Of a stretch of DNA of 64,000 nucleotides, positions 24,117 to 32,356 are shown piece by piece (the first letter of the stretch is position 1; each line of letters opens with the position of its first letter). Origin of the DNA: Rhizobium pisi (GTDB taxonomy: Bacteria > Pseudomonadota > Alphaproteobacteria > Rhizobiales > Rhizobiaceae); contig NZ_RJJT01000003.1 in assembly GCF_003938655.1 (NCBI RefSeq), forward strand, positions 293,810 to 357,809, written 5' to 3'. A program made the position numbers and the translations under genes. The notes beneath the pieces are model-generated. The model was not told where the DNA came from, did no database searches, and saw only the letters and a list, made by a program, of their open reading frames with translations.

Positions 24117-25538
24117 ATGGCCGAGATGACAGGCCATGCGCCCGCCGGGCAGGCGGGGGAGAAAGACGCGGGCGAGGGGCATCGTCACGGCGTCTCGTTC
24201 GGGGAGGCCTTCCGGGTGTGGCTGCGCGTTTCGGCGCTCAGCTTCGGCGGCCCTGCCGGCCAGATCGCCGTCATGCACCGGATCATCGTCGACGAGAAGC
24301 GATGGATCGGCGAGCACCGTTTCCTGCATGCGCTGAATTATTGCATGCTGCTTCCAGGGCCTGAGGCGCAGCAGCTCGCCATCTATATCGGCTGGCTGAT
24401 GCACCGCACAGCGGGCGGTCTCGTCGCCGGCATATTGTTCGTGCTGCCGGGGTTCCTGTCGATCCTCGGCCTCAGCTATATCTATGCGGCATACGGCAGC
24501 GTCGGCCTCGTCGCCGGCCTGTTCTTCGGGTTGAAGGCGGCCGTGCTTGCCGTCGTCGTGCAGGCCGTCTTCCGCATCGGCGGCCGGGCGCTGAAGAACC
24601 GCGTGATGGTCGCCATCGCTGCCGCTGCCTTCGTCGCCATCTTCTTTCTGCACATGCCGTTCCCGCTGATCGTGCTTGCCGCCGGTCTTGGCGGTTTCTT
24701 CGGCGGCAGGTTGGGGCTTGCCGCCTTCCAGACGGGCGGCGGGCACAAGGCGGGAAGCGGCCCGGTGCTGTCGGATGCGGAGTCGGCGCTTGGCGAAGAC
24801 ATACCGGCGCATGCGCGCCCGAATCTCGGCTGGTCGCTGCGAATGTCGGCAGTGCTGCTTGCCCTCTGGCTCGTGCCCGTCGCCACACTCTACATCGCCT
24901 TCGGTGCGGGCAATGTCTTTACCGAGATCGGGCTGTTCTTCAGCAAGATGGCGGTCGTCACCTTCGGCGGCGCCTATGCCGTGCTCGCCTATGTCGCGCA
25001 GCAGGCCGTGCAGCATTTCGGCTGGCTGAAGCCCGGCGAGATGCTCGATGGTCTCGGCATGGCCGAGACGACGCCGGGGCCGCTGATCATGGTCGTGCAG
25101 TTCGTCGGCTTCATGGGCGCCTACCGCAATCCCGGATCGCTCGATCCGATGCTTGCCGCCACGCTTGCGGCGATCCTGACGACCTGGGTGACGTTCGTGC
25201 CCTGCTTCCTCTGGATCTTCCTCGGCGCACCCTTCATCGAAAAGCTGCGCGGCAACGCCGCACTCGCCGGCGCAATGTCGGCGATCACGGCGGCGGTGGT
25301 CGGTGTCATTCTCAACCTCGCGGTCTGGTTCGGCGTGCACACGCTGTTTGCCGAAGTCGCATCCGTCCGGCTCGGCGGGCTGCAGCTCGATATTCCCGTG
25401 CTGCAATCGGCCGTGCCGGCGGCAATGGCGCTGTCGGCCGCCGCGGCCATCGCGATCTTCCGCTTCAAGGCCTCGGTCATCGCGACGCTGCTTGCCTGTG
25501 CGGCGGCGGGCGTGCTTTGGACGCTGGCTGTCGGCTAG
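24117..25538 (+). CDS. chrA: Chromate transporter ChrA, long-chain CHR family
   Basis: This 473-residue membrane protein is built of two CHR halves, each opening with a conserved motif: SFGEAFRVWLRVSALSFGGPAGQIAVMHRIIVDEKRW and ...FSKMAVVTFGGAYAVLAYVAQQAVQHFGWL. About ten TM segments are visible. ChrA proteins export chromate, with sulfate as a competing anion. The N-terminus is His/Gly rich (GEGHRHG). ATG 24117 lies 1 bp past the chrB stop; the longer frame is inside chrB. Confidence 0.92.
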   Translation: MAEMTGHAPAGQAGEKDAGEGHRHGVSFGEAFRVWLRVSALSFGGPAGQIAVMHRIIVDEKRWIGEHRFLHALNYCMLLPGPEAQQLAIYIGWLMHRTAGGLVAGILFVLPGFLSILGLSYIYAAYGSVGLVAGLFFGLKAAVLAVVVQAVFRIGGRALKNRVMVAIAAAAFVAIFFLHMPFPLIVLAAGLGGFFGGRLGLAAFQTGGGHKAGSGPVLSDAESALGEDIPAHARPNLGWSLRMSAVLLALWLVPVATLYIAFGAGNVFTEIGLFFSKMAVVTFGGAYAVLAYVAQQAVQHFGWLKPGEMLDGLGMAETTPGPLIMVVQFVGFMGAYRNPGSLDPMLAATLAAILTTWVTFVPCFLWIFLGAPFIEKLRGNAALAGAMSAITAAVVGVILNLAVWFGVHTLFAEVASVRLGGLQLDIPVLQSAVPAAMALSAAAAIAIFRFKASVIATLLACAAAGVLWTLAVG

Positions 25539-25545
25539 CCTTCAG

Positions 25546-26877
25546 CTAGCTTTCAGCCCCATCCGCGGGGATGCGCATCGCGAGGATCTTGTCGATGCGC
25601 ATGCCGTCCATGTCGATCACCTCGAAGCGCCAATCTTCGAAGAGGAAGGTTTCCCCGGTTTCGGGGATGTGCTGGAGCTGATGCAGGGCAAAGCCCGCCA
25701 GCGTATGGAAATCGGCATCCGGACGTTCCCGGAGGCCCAGCCGTTCGAAAGCGTCGAAGGCCGGCATCATCGCATCGATCAGCAGCGAGCCGTCCTCGCG
25801 GATGATGATGTCGGGCTCCTCGTCGGCCCCCGGCAGGTCGCCGGCAATGGCTTCGAGCAGGTCGGTCTGGGTGACGATGCCTTCCAGGCTGCCATATTCG
25901 TCGATGATGATGGCAAGGCGCACGGGCGAGGCCTTGAAACTGTCGATCACGCGCACGACCGAGGTGCCCTCGTGCAGCACCAGCGGCTGCTTGATCACCG
26001 CCATCGGCCGGACCTTGCCGCCGTCGAGCACCTGGTCGAGAAGATCCTTCTTCAGCACCATGCCGATCGGCTCGTCTATCGAGCCGCGGGCGACCAGCAG
26101 CTGCTCGTGGGTGCATTCGCGGATCGTCTTCAGGATCTCGGCCTCGCTGTCGTCGGCATCGAACCATTCGATGTCGAGACGCGGGGTCATGATGTCGGAG
26201 ATCGGCCTTTCGCCGATGTTGAATACCCGCTCGACGAGCTGCTGCTGCACCTGGTTCAGGAGGCCTGCCTCGTGGCTCTCGGCGACGAGGAGCTTTAACT
26301 CCTGCGGCGAGTGAAACGACGATTCCCCGGTTCCGGCGCGAAGGCCGACGGCGCGCAGCACGAAATTGCCCATACCGTTGAGCGTGAAGATCGCCGGCTT
26401 GAACAGCACGAGGAACAGCCCGAGCGGGCGCACGACGGCAAGCGAGGTGGCTTCGCTGCGCTGCAGCGCCAGGCTCTTCGGCGCAAGCTCGCCAAGCACG
26501 ATGTGCAGCGCGGTGATGATAACGAAGGCGATGACGATCGCGACGGTGTGGGCGCCGGTCCTCGCCCATTCCCCGGGCAGCCACGCGAGCAGAGGCTCGA
26601 TCAGGTGGGCGAGCGCGGGTTCACCGACCCAGCCGAGGGCGAGAGAAGATATGGTGATGCCGAGCTGGGTGGCCGCAAGGTTGGCGTCGAGATTGTCGAC
26701 GGCGCGCTGAAGGGCGGAGGCATTCATGCGCCCCGCCGCGGCCAGTTCTGTAACGCGGCTGCGCCTGACCGACACCAGCGCGAATTCGGCAGCGACGAAG
26801 AAGCCATTGGCGGCGACGAGAAAAAGCACGGCGAGTATCCCGACATAGTCGTAGAGCCCGCCCGCGGATTCGGACAT
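25546..26877 (-). CDS. CorC/HlyC-family transporter (DUF21 + CBS pair + CorC_HlyC domain)
   Basis: This 443-residue membrane protein has a DUF21/CNNM TM domain (about 1-200, ILAVLFLVAANGFFVAAEFALVSVRRSRV), two CBS motifs (about 215-345, ISDIMTPRLDIEWFDADD and DEYGSLEGIVTQTDLLEAIAGDLPG) and a C-terminal CorC_HlyC domain (about 355-440, EDGSLLIDAMMPAFDAFERLG...). Family members are linked to Mg2+/Co2+ efflux. ATG 26877 follows AAGGAAAAAC. It ends 7 bp from the convergent chrA gene. Confidence 0.92.
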   Translation of the reverse strand: MSESAGGLYDYVGILAVLFLVAANGFFVAAEFALVSVRRSRVTELAAAGRMNASALQRAVDNLDANLAATQLGITISSLALGWVGEPALAHLIEPLLAWLPGEWARTGAHTVAIVIAFVIITALHIVLGELAPKSLALQRSEATSLAVVRPLGLFLVLFKPAIFTLNGMGNFVLRAVGLRAGTGESSFHSPQELKLLVAESHEAGLLNQVQQQLVERVFNIGERPISDIMTPRLDIEWFDADDSEAEILKTIRECTHEQLLVARGSIDEPIGMVLKKDLLDQVLDGGKVRPMAVIKQPLVLHEGTSVVRVIDSFKASPVRLAIIIDEYGSLEGIVTQTDLLEAIAGDLPGADEEPDIIIREDGSLLIDAMMPAFDAFERLGLRERPDADFHTLAGFALHQLQHIPETGETFLFEDWRFEVIDMDGMRIDKILAMRIPADGAES

Positions 26878-27026
26878 GTTTTTCCTTGCCTCTGAATTGG
26901 TGCGAGTCCGAAACTACACGCTCGCGCACGGCTGGCAAGGCGCGGCCGCCATTCTAGCCGTGGGCGATGGCGATGCCGTCCCGTCTTCGCCGCGATCAAG
27001 CGTCCCGGGCCGGACGGCCGATGCCT

Positions 27027-27410
27027 TCACTTCTTTGGCGCTTCGAAAAGTTCGATCGGGTTTCCGGCCGGGTCCTCGAGCAGGATCTGCTTGCCGCCGA
27101 CGCCCTGCACGATCTCGTTGCGAAAACGCGCGCCGGCCTTGCGCAGCGTGGCGACCTCCGCTTCCAGATCCTCGACTTCGATATGGATGCGGTTCCATCC
27201 GCCGGGTTCCGGCTTTCGCCCGTCGGGCATTGGCTGGGACGCTCCGCCCGGTCCCGTCATGCCGCTGACGAGCAGACGAAAGCCATCCCTGGTCAGGATG
27301 GCAAAGCTGGGAGCAGGGCGAAGCGCGACCGAAAAGCCGAGATGTCTGGTGTAGAATTCCACCGCGGCGTCGACGTCGTCGACGATATAGCGCATGCTGA
27401 TGCCGGGCAT
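27027..27410 (-). CDS. VOC-superfamily (glyoxalase/bleomycin-resistance) protein
   Basis: This 127-residue protein has the paired beta-alpha-beta-beta-beta VOC modules: MRYIVDDVDAAVEFYTRHLGFSVAL and RIHIEVEDLEAEVATLRKAGARFRNEIVQGVGGKQILLEDPAGNPIELFEAPKK. Metal-ligand Glu/His positions are partly present (HIEVED, NPIELFE). The substrate is unknown. ATG 27410 follows GGAGGAAACC. Confidence 0.9.
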   Translation of the reverse strand: MPGISMRYIVDDVDAAVEFYTRHLGFSVALRPAPSFAILTRDGFRLLVSGMTGPGGASQPMPDGRKPEPGGWNRIHIEVEDLEAEVATLRKAGARFRNEIVQGVGGKQILLEDPAGNPIELFEAPKK

Positions 27411-27464
27411 GGTTTCCTCCGTTGTGCTTTCCATCGGGCGATCCCGCGTGGGGTGCTCGATGGT

Positions 27465-27508
27465 TTTGAATCTGCGCCCGATCCTTGCGAAAATCGAATC
27501 CGATTTTC
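27465..27508. repeat. Dispersed 44-45-bp element, copy 2
   Basis: TTTGAATCTGCGCCCGATCC...GAAAATCGAATCCGATTTTC matches the copy at 19786 with a few mismatches. It abuts the stop codon of the second chrA gene. Confidence 0.55.
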
Positions 27509-28745
27509 AGAGCCAGGCGCCCATCGCGCCGCGCAGGGCACAGCTTGCCGCGAGCAGGAGGACGATGGTCCAGGGCGGCGCTTTCCAGACGGTGAGCAGC
27601 ATGAAGCCGGCGAGCGCCAGCGCGAAATCCGGCGGCGAAAGCACTGCGCTCGTCCAGACCGGGTTATAGAGCGCTGCTCCGAGAATGCCGACGACGGCAG
27701 CGTTGGCGCCGCGCATGGCGGCCTGCATGGCCGGGCGCGAGCGCAGCCCATCCCAGAAGGGCAGCATGCCGTAGACGAGAAGCAGGCCCGGCAGGAAGAC
27801 GGCGACAAGCGCGATGGCGGCGCCAGCCCATCCGTTCGGCGCCGGCTCCATGACAGCGCCGAGATAGGCCGCGAAGGTAAAGAGCGGCCCGGGCACTGCC
27901 TGCGTCAGGCCATAGCCGGCGAGGAAGGATTCATTCGTCACCCAGCCGGGCGCCACGACCTCCGCCTGGAGCAGCGGCAGCACGACGTGGCCACCGCCGA
28001 ACACCAGCGCACCCGAGCGGTAGAAGGCATCGAAGAGCGCGATTGCCTGGTGGCCGGTCGCACTGGCAAGGAATGGCGGGACGAGGAAGAAGGCAGCAAA
28101 GAGGGCGAGCGCGATCGCGCCGCTCCTGCGCGAGACGGGAAAGCCGAGATGGCCGGCAACAACAGGCGCTTCGGAACGGCAGAAGAACAGGCCGGCGGCC
28201 GATCCGAGCGCGATCGCGCCGACCTGGCCGAAGGATCCGCCTGTGAAGACCGCAATGGCGACTGCCGAAAGGGCAATGCCGGCGCGTTGCCGATCCGGCG
28301 TGAGGCTCTTCGCCATGCCCCAGATCGCTTGCGCGACGACGGCGACGGCAACGAGTTTCAGGCCGTGGAGCAGACCTTCCGCAACGGGGCCGGTGAAGGC
28401 GGAGGCGCCGAGCGCGAAAACAAGGAGGATGAGTGCCGACGGCAGCGTGAAGGCGCACCAGGCGGCAAGCCCGCCCGCAAGGCCGTTGCCCCGGAGGATG
28501 CCGAGCGAGAAGCCGACCTGGCTGGAAGCCGGGCCCGGCAGGAACTGGCAGAGCGCGACGAGATCGGCATAATCGGCCTCGTCGATCCATTTGCGCCGCA
28601 CCACCAGTTCGTCCCTGAAATAGCCGAGATGGGCGATCGGCCCGCCGAAGGAGGTGAGGCCGAGCTTCAGGAAAACACGGAGAACTTCGAGCGGCGAGCC
28701 CTCGGCAGGGCCGGCAACGGGCAGGGCGTCGTCACGGGCGTTCAT
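27507..28745 (-). CDS. chrA: Second chromate transporter ChrA, long-chain CHR family
   Basis: This 412-residue, two-half CHR protein contains LRVFLKLGLTSFGGPIAHLGYFRDELVVRRKWIDEADYADLVALCQFLPGPASSQVG and, in the second half, RSGALVFGGGHVVLPLLQAEVV...LTQAVPGPLFTFAAYLG. It belongs to a different CHR subfamily from the gene at 24117, being shorter with canonical FLPGP/AVPGP motifs. ATG 28745 follows GGAGGTGGCG; an upstream in-frame extension to 28811 lacks homology. No ChrB partner adjoins it. Confidence 0.92.
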   Translation of the reverse strand: MNARDDALPVAGPAEGSPLEVLRVFLKLGLTSFGGPIAHLGYFRDELVVRRKWIDEADYADLVALCQFLPGPASSQVGFSLGILRGNGLAGGLAAWCAFTLPSALILLVFALGASAFTGPVAEGLLHGLKLVAVAVVAQAIWGMAKSLTPDRQRAGIALSAVAIAVFTGGSFGQVGAIALGSAAGLFFCRSEAPVVAGHLGFPVSRRSGAIALALFAAFFLVPPFLASATGHQAIALFDAFYRSGALVFGGGHVVLPLLQAEVVAPGWVTNESFLAGYGLTQAVPGPLFTFAAYLGAVMEPAPNGWAGAAIALVAVFLPGLLLVYGMLPFWDGLRSRPAMQAAMRGANAAVVGILGAALYNPVWTSAVLSPPDFALALAGFMLLTVWKAPPWTIVLLLAASCALRGAMGAWL

Positions 28746-29029
28746 CGCCACCTCCGGTATCGGAGCCCGCGTGCTGCTGGTCGTCCATATCTCGTCGTCA
28801 TCCCGGCTCACATCTTCAAAGGTCGATATTGATGGGCGACTGTATGGATAATCGGCCTGAGGTCAACGGTGTGCGCACGATGGCGATATGTGGGCGTATA
28901 AGGCTTATCTAAAATATTAGAAAGTGACCGCAGATTATGGATTTCCTTACGGAAGTTTAATTTTTATTTCAGTTTCGGTTCATCTTCCCGACCCTAGTTT
29001 TCTCCCGTGCCCAACACGAGGAACCGCAC

Positions 29030-29356
29030 ATGTAAAAGATCTTCGCAGCCCTTCTTTCCGCTTCCTTCCTCCTTTCGCCGATCGTCGCCTCCCAGGCGAG
29101 CGCGGGTGATTTTCGCCACCCGCCTGTTGTCGTCGAGAAGAAGGTGATCGTCGAAAGAACGGTCGTCCGGCCGCATTGGAAGAAGGGATACCGCGTCACT
29201 GCCGGCGAACGCCGTGGGTTTTCCGACGTCCACGACTACCGCCGCTACCGTCTGGCACCTCCGCCGCACGGCTATCGCTGGGTCCGCGCCGACCACGATT
29301 TCCTGCTGATCGGCATCACCAACGGCGTCATCTCCAGCATCATTTCCGGGCGTTGA
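29030..29356 (+). pseudogene. RcnB-like periplasmic protein gene with stop at codon 2
   Basis: The frame begins ATG TAA AAG and then reads without interruption for 106 codons. It gives a signal peptide (KIFAALLSASFLLSPIVASQASAG) and an RcnB/DUF-type domain (VVEKKVIVERTVVRPHWKKGYRVTAGERRGFSDVHDYRRYRLAPPPHGYRWVRADHDFLLIGITNGVISSIISGR). A Shine-Dalgarno GAGGAA precedes the ATG. Codon 2 is TAA where AAA would restore the typical MKK start. No in-frame ATG, GTG or TTG restores the signal peptide. It is either a very recent pseudogene, a sequencing error, or uses a non-canonical start. Confidence 0.75.
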
Positions 29357-29690
29357 TCGATGGAGGAATGAGGGCGGCTTCGGCCGCCTTTTCCGGTTTT
29401 GAGGCGGGCAAGCGACACCGTCTCGATAAGCATGTCGCTCTCTGTCCTCCCTCATTCCTGTGCTTGTCACAGGAATCCAGCCACGGCGCGTCGGCGCCGT
29501 GAATGACTCCCATACAGGCAGCGTTTCCCGCGCCCAAGGACTTGGGCGCACTGGATTCCTGTGACGAGCACAGGAATGAGGGTGGGTGGAGCGGCGTTTG
29601 CGCCAAACTCGCCGTGTCGGTTGTGATCGCTTAGGCTGTGAACTCATAAATCGTATTGGCGGCGATCGTTGCCAGAATGAGCCAGTCTCC
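29357..29690. other. Intergenic region dominated by a palindromic repeat
   Basis: This 334-bp gap contains the family C inverted-repeat element (29449-29582) and no supported gene. Confidence 0.7.
29449..29582. repeat. Family C palindromic element, 32-bp arms
   Basis: The left arm (29449-29480, starting CCCTCATTCCTGTGC) and the right arm (29551-29582, ending GCACAGGAATGAGGG) are near-perfect complements. An inner unit has CACGGCGC/GCGCCGTG and GCGCCCAAGG. A decayed single arm is at 35689-35723. Confidence 0.75.
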
Positions 29691-29966
29691 TCAATAGCTC
29701 AGATGGAGCCAATAGTTCGGCTCCGTTTCGAGGATTTTCATCAGCTCCAAGTATCTCGACCTTGCTTCAGAATCATCCGGTGCTGCGTTCCTCCACAGCG
29801 TGAAGTTGGCTGGCCTGAGAAGCTGGTCGCCCTCATAGTCGCATATTTCGATGCTTGGCAAAGACGTTAAGATCGCGGCGATCACACGATCTGGTCCATG
29901 GCGTACGGCGTCCCATGCTGGATGTTCAAAACCTTCGATGGTTTCAACTACGATATTCAGGCTCAT
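29691..29966 (-). CDS. Hypothetical protein
   Basis: This is a soluble 91-residue protein beginning MSLNIVVETIEGFEHPAWDAVRHGPDRVIAAILTSLPSIEICDYEGDQLLRPANFTLWRNAAP. AGGAAACAAAG precedes ATG 29966. The Imm-like composition is suggestive, but I do not recognise a family. It sits directly beside a degenerate IS5-family element, so its promoter may have been disturbed by the insertion. Confidence 0.6.
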   Translation of the reverse strand: MSLNIVVETIEGFEHPAWDAVRHGPDRVIAAILTSLPSIEICDYEGDQLLRPANFTLWRNAAPDDSEARSRYLELMKILETEPNYWLHLSY

Positions 29967-30000
29967 CTTTGTTTCCTGCTGCTGCATCCGCAGCATAAGC

Positions 30001-30840
30001 TGGTTCAACGTCCGTAAGGAAGAAGGCTTTCCTGTCGCTGTGAATTATAATCCAGGCTCCGTATGAACAGATATGACCTGACCGACTTCGAATGGCGCGT
30101 GATCGAGCCACTGTTGCCCAACAAACCGCGTGGTGTGCCTCGTGTTGACGACCAAAAAGTCTTGAACGGCATTTTCTGGGTTTTGCGATCCGGTGCGCCA
30201 TGGCGCGACATGCCGGAACGATATGGCCCCTATACGACCTGCTACAACCGGTTTCGACGCTGGATGAGAGCTGGAATCTAGGACAGGTTGATGGATGCTC
30301 TCACGAGCCCGTCGGACGATAATGTGACAATGATCGATGGCACTTCCGTTCGCGTACATCAATTGGCGGCAACACTGAAGGCTGATCATCAGGATCGCTG
30401 CTTCGGACGAAGTCGGGGCGGTCTTACGACAAAAATCCATGCCGTAACTGATGGCAACGGGCTGCCAATCAAAGTTGCCATCACACCCGGTAACGCCCAC
30501 GACCTAACTGCAGCCAGTGAACTGCTCAATGACCTTCCCCTGGCGGAATGCTGCTTGCTGACAAGGCTTACGATGCCGATTGGCTACGCGCAAAGTTGAG
30601 AACCAGGCGTTCTTGGGCGAACATCCCACCGAAATCCAACCGAAAGAGACCGATCGTCTTCAGTCCGTGGCTTTACAGGAAGCGAAATCTCATCGAGCGC
30701 TTCTTCAGTAAGCTGAAGTGCTACCGAAGAATTGCGACCCGGTACGACAAGCTGGGCGTAACGCTCCTCGCCATGACAAAGCTTGCTTGTATTCGCCTCA
30801 TTCTCCGCCATAACGAGTCCACGGCCTAGTCCTGCCGCCG
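30001..30840 (+). mobile_element. Degenerate IS5-family (IS427-like) insertion sequence
   Basis: The segment is occupied by a broken DDE transposase gene (30063-30829). I could not identify terminal inverted repeats or a target duplication with confidence, so the ends given are approximate. The right end lies close to the stop codon of the 58-residue gene at 30826. Confidence 0.7.
30063..30829 (+). pseudogene. IS5-family transposase, broken by a stop and a frameshift
   Basis: The N-terminal part reads MNRYDLTDFEWRVIEPLLPNKPRGVPRVDDQKVLNGIFWVLRSGAPWRDMPERYGPYTTCYNRFRRWMRAGI. An in-frame TAG (30279-30281) stands where the family has Trp. The frame then continues as DRLMDALTSPSDDNVTMIDGTSVRVHQ...RGGLTTKIHAVTD. 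Near 30545 the reading shifts by -1 to MLLADKAYDADWLRAKL...ERFFSKLKCYRRIATRYDK, which holds the second catalytic Asp and the Glu. The nonsense codon points to inactivation. The frameshift alone might be programmed in this IS group, but no slippery run is visible. Confidence 0.85.
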
Positions 30841-31002
30841 TGACGGCATGACCCGTTCAGCAATGACGCCGAGTAATCCTTTGGCCTTGCGCGGCGTTTC
30901 GTCCGCGGGCTCAAACGTCCGCGGATGCAACCCCTCGATCGGCGGCAGCGGATCACATTCGCTGCAGACGCAGCGGTAAGACCTGATCGCCGTCGCCTTC
31001 AT
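30826..31002 (-). CDS. 58-residue hypothetical protein coupled to the COG0523 GTPase
   Basis: The short protein starts [24 protein letters not shown] and ends [11 protein letters not shown]-x-C-x-x-C cluster at about residues 11-16 could bind metal. Its ATG overlaps the GTPase stop in an ATGA arrangement, which strongly suggests real translation. The 3' end meets the IS remnant, so the natural C-terminus may have been lost. Its position in a Zur-controlled unit suggests a zinc-limitation role. Confidence 0.6.
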   Translation of the reverse strand: MKATAIRSYRCVCSECDPLPPIEGLHPRTFEPADETPRKAKGLLGVIAERVMPSRRQD

Positions 31003-32219
31003 GCCGCCTGCCGGTTCCAGCTGGCAAAGGGATCGGGAAAATTGCGCCAGCGTTCGGGCGTGAACGCATCGCTTTCCACCAGGCAGGCGTCGAGTTCCTT
31101 CCTGATCCACGCCTCGTCCATCGGGTCGGCGCCGATGAAGACGATTTGCTGGCGGCGGTCGCCCCAGATGGGGTTGAGATAGGGGTTGAGGGCGCTGAGG
31201 AAGCCGGATTCATCGGGCCATTGTTCACGCGGCACGGCTGCCCACCACAGGCCCATCTTGCCGGTGCGGACGATGGCGCCCGCCTGGCTGATCTCGCCGA
31301 CATGGTGCGGGCGGGTCGCCAGCCAGAAAAAGCCTTTGGCGCGCACAACGCCCGGCCATGTCTTGTCGAGAAAGGCCTGCAGCTTGGCCGGATGGAAGGG
31401 CCGCTTTTCGCGGTAGACGAAGGAGCGGATGCCGTATTCCTCGGTTTCCGGCACATGGTCGCGGAAGCCGTGCAGTTCCTTGTACCAGAGCGGATGGGTC
31501 TCGGCCCTGTCGATATCGAAACGTTCGGTGCCGAGCACCTCCTTCAGTGCCACCTTGCCGAAATCTGCCTCGATCAATTTGGCGTCCGGGTTGAGGCCGA
31601 TGATGATTTTCCGCGCTGCGTCGCGCTGTTCATCGCTTGCCGTGCCGATCTTGTTCAGCACCACGACATCGGAAAATTCGATCTGCTCGACCAGCAGGTC
31701 GACGATGGTCCTGTTGTCGCCGTCGCCCGCCGTTTCACCGCGGTCAGCGAGAAAATCGGCCGAGGTATAATCGGCGAGCAGGTTGGCGGCATCGACGACG
31801 GTCACCATCGTATCCAGCCTTGCCACATCCGAGAGGCTCTCACCGTTCTCGTCGCGGAATTCGAAGGTGGTGGCGACGGGCAGGGGCTCGGCGATGCCGG
31901 TGGATTCGATCAGCAGGTAATCAAAGCGGCCCTGATCGGCGAGCTGGCGGACTTCTTTCAGGAGGTCGTCGCGCAGCGTGCAGCAGATGCAGCCATTGGT
32001 CATCTCGACCAGCTGCTCCTCGGTGCGGGAGAGATTGGCGCCGCCGTCGCGCACCAGGCTGGCGTCGATATTCACCTCGCTCATGTCGTTGACGATGACG
32101 GCGACGCGCAGGCCCTCGCGATTGGCGAGCACATGGTTGAGCAGGGTCGTCTTGCCCGCGCCGAGAAAGCCTGAGAGCACTGTGACCGGAAGTCTGTTGT
32201 CTTTCTGCCTGATATTCAT
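30999..32219 (-). CDS. zigA: COG0523 GTPase, zinc-limitation metallochaperone (ZigA/ZagA-like)
   Basis: This 406-residue G3E GTPase has Walker [14 protein letters not shown], the metal-binding CxCC motif in [24 protein letters not shown] and the NKxG-type guanine motif VVLNKIG. A CobW C-terminal domain follows (about 290-400). COG0523 proteins deliver or mobilise zinc when the metal is scarce. A Zur-box-like sequence lies 16 bp upstream of ATG 32219. It lies downstream of and parallel to znuA, with its own promoter, and is followed by a coupled 58-residue gene. Confidence 0.92.
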   Translation of the reverse strand: MNIRQKDNRLPVTVLSGFLGAGKTTLLNHVLANREGLRVAVIVNDMSEVNIDASLVRDGGANLSRTEEQLVEMTNGCICCTLRDDLLKEVRQLADQGRFDYLLIESTGIAEPLPVATTFEFRDENGESLSDVARLDTMVTVVDAANLLADYTSADFLADRGETAGDGDNRTIVDLLVEQIEFSDVVVLNKIGTASDEQRDAARKIIIGLNPDAKLIEADFGKVALKEVLGTERFDIDRAETHPLWYKELHGFRDHVPETEEYGIRSFVYREKRPFHPAKLQAFLDKTWPGVVRAKGFFWLATRPHHVGEISQAGAIVRTGKMGLWWAAVPREQWPDESGFLSALNPYLNPIWGDRRQQIVFIGADPMDEAWIRKELDACLVESDAFTPERWRNFPDPFASWNRQAA

Positions 32220-32234
32220 CGATTACCTCATTTT

Positions 32235-32251
32235 ATGTTATATCATTACAT
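32235..32251. promoter_or_regulatory. Zur box upstream of zigA
   Basis: ATGTTATATCATTACAT matches the box at 33409 at 15 of 17 positions. It lies directly upstream of the GTPase start, so zinc-loaded Zur should repress the gene. Confidence 0.8.
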
Positions 32252-32314
32252 AAATGGAAACGAAAAAAGGCGGAACGGGGGTGTCGCCGCCTTCTTCCGC
32301 CTCGGCTCTCCCAA

Positions 32315-32344
32315 GCTCTGCGCGTCCGGTCGGACGCACAGAGC
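32315..32344 (-). terminator. Hairpin after znuA
   Basis: GCTCTG(C)GCGTCCG pairs with CGGACGC(A)CAGAGC in a nearly perfect stem just past the znuA stop. A T-tract is not prominent on the minus strand, so efficiency is uncertain. Confidence 0.55.
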
Positions 32345-32356
32345 CGGCATGAGGGG

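Noticed and set aside
23541..25406. 621-codon minus-strand frame
   Set aside because: It is antisense to chrB-chrA and its translation is His/Arg/Asp-rich with no motif.
26967..28832. 621-codon plus-strand frame
   Set aside because: It is antisense to the VOC and second chrA genes, with charged low-complexity translation.
30001..30840. Exact IS ends and target duplication
   Set aside because: No convincing terminal inverted repeats could be matched by eye, so only approximate limits are given.
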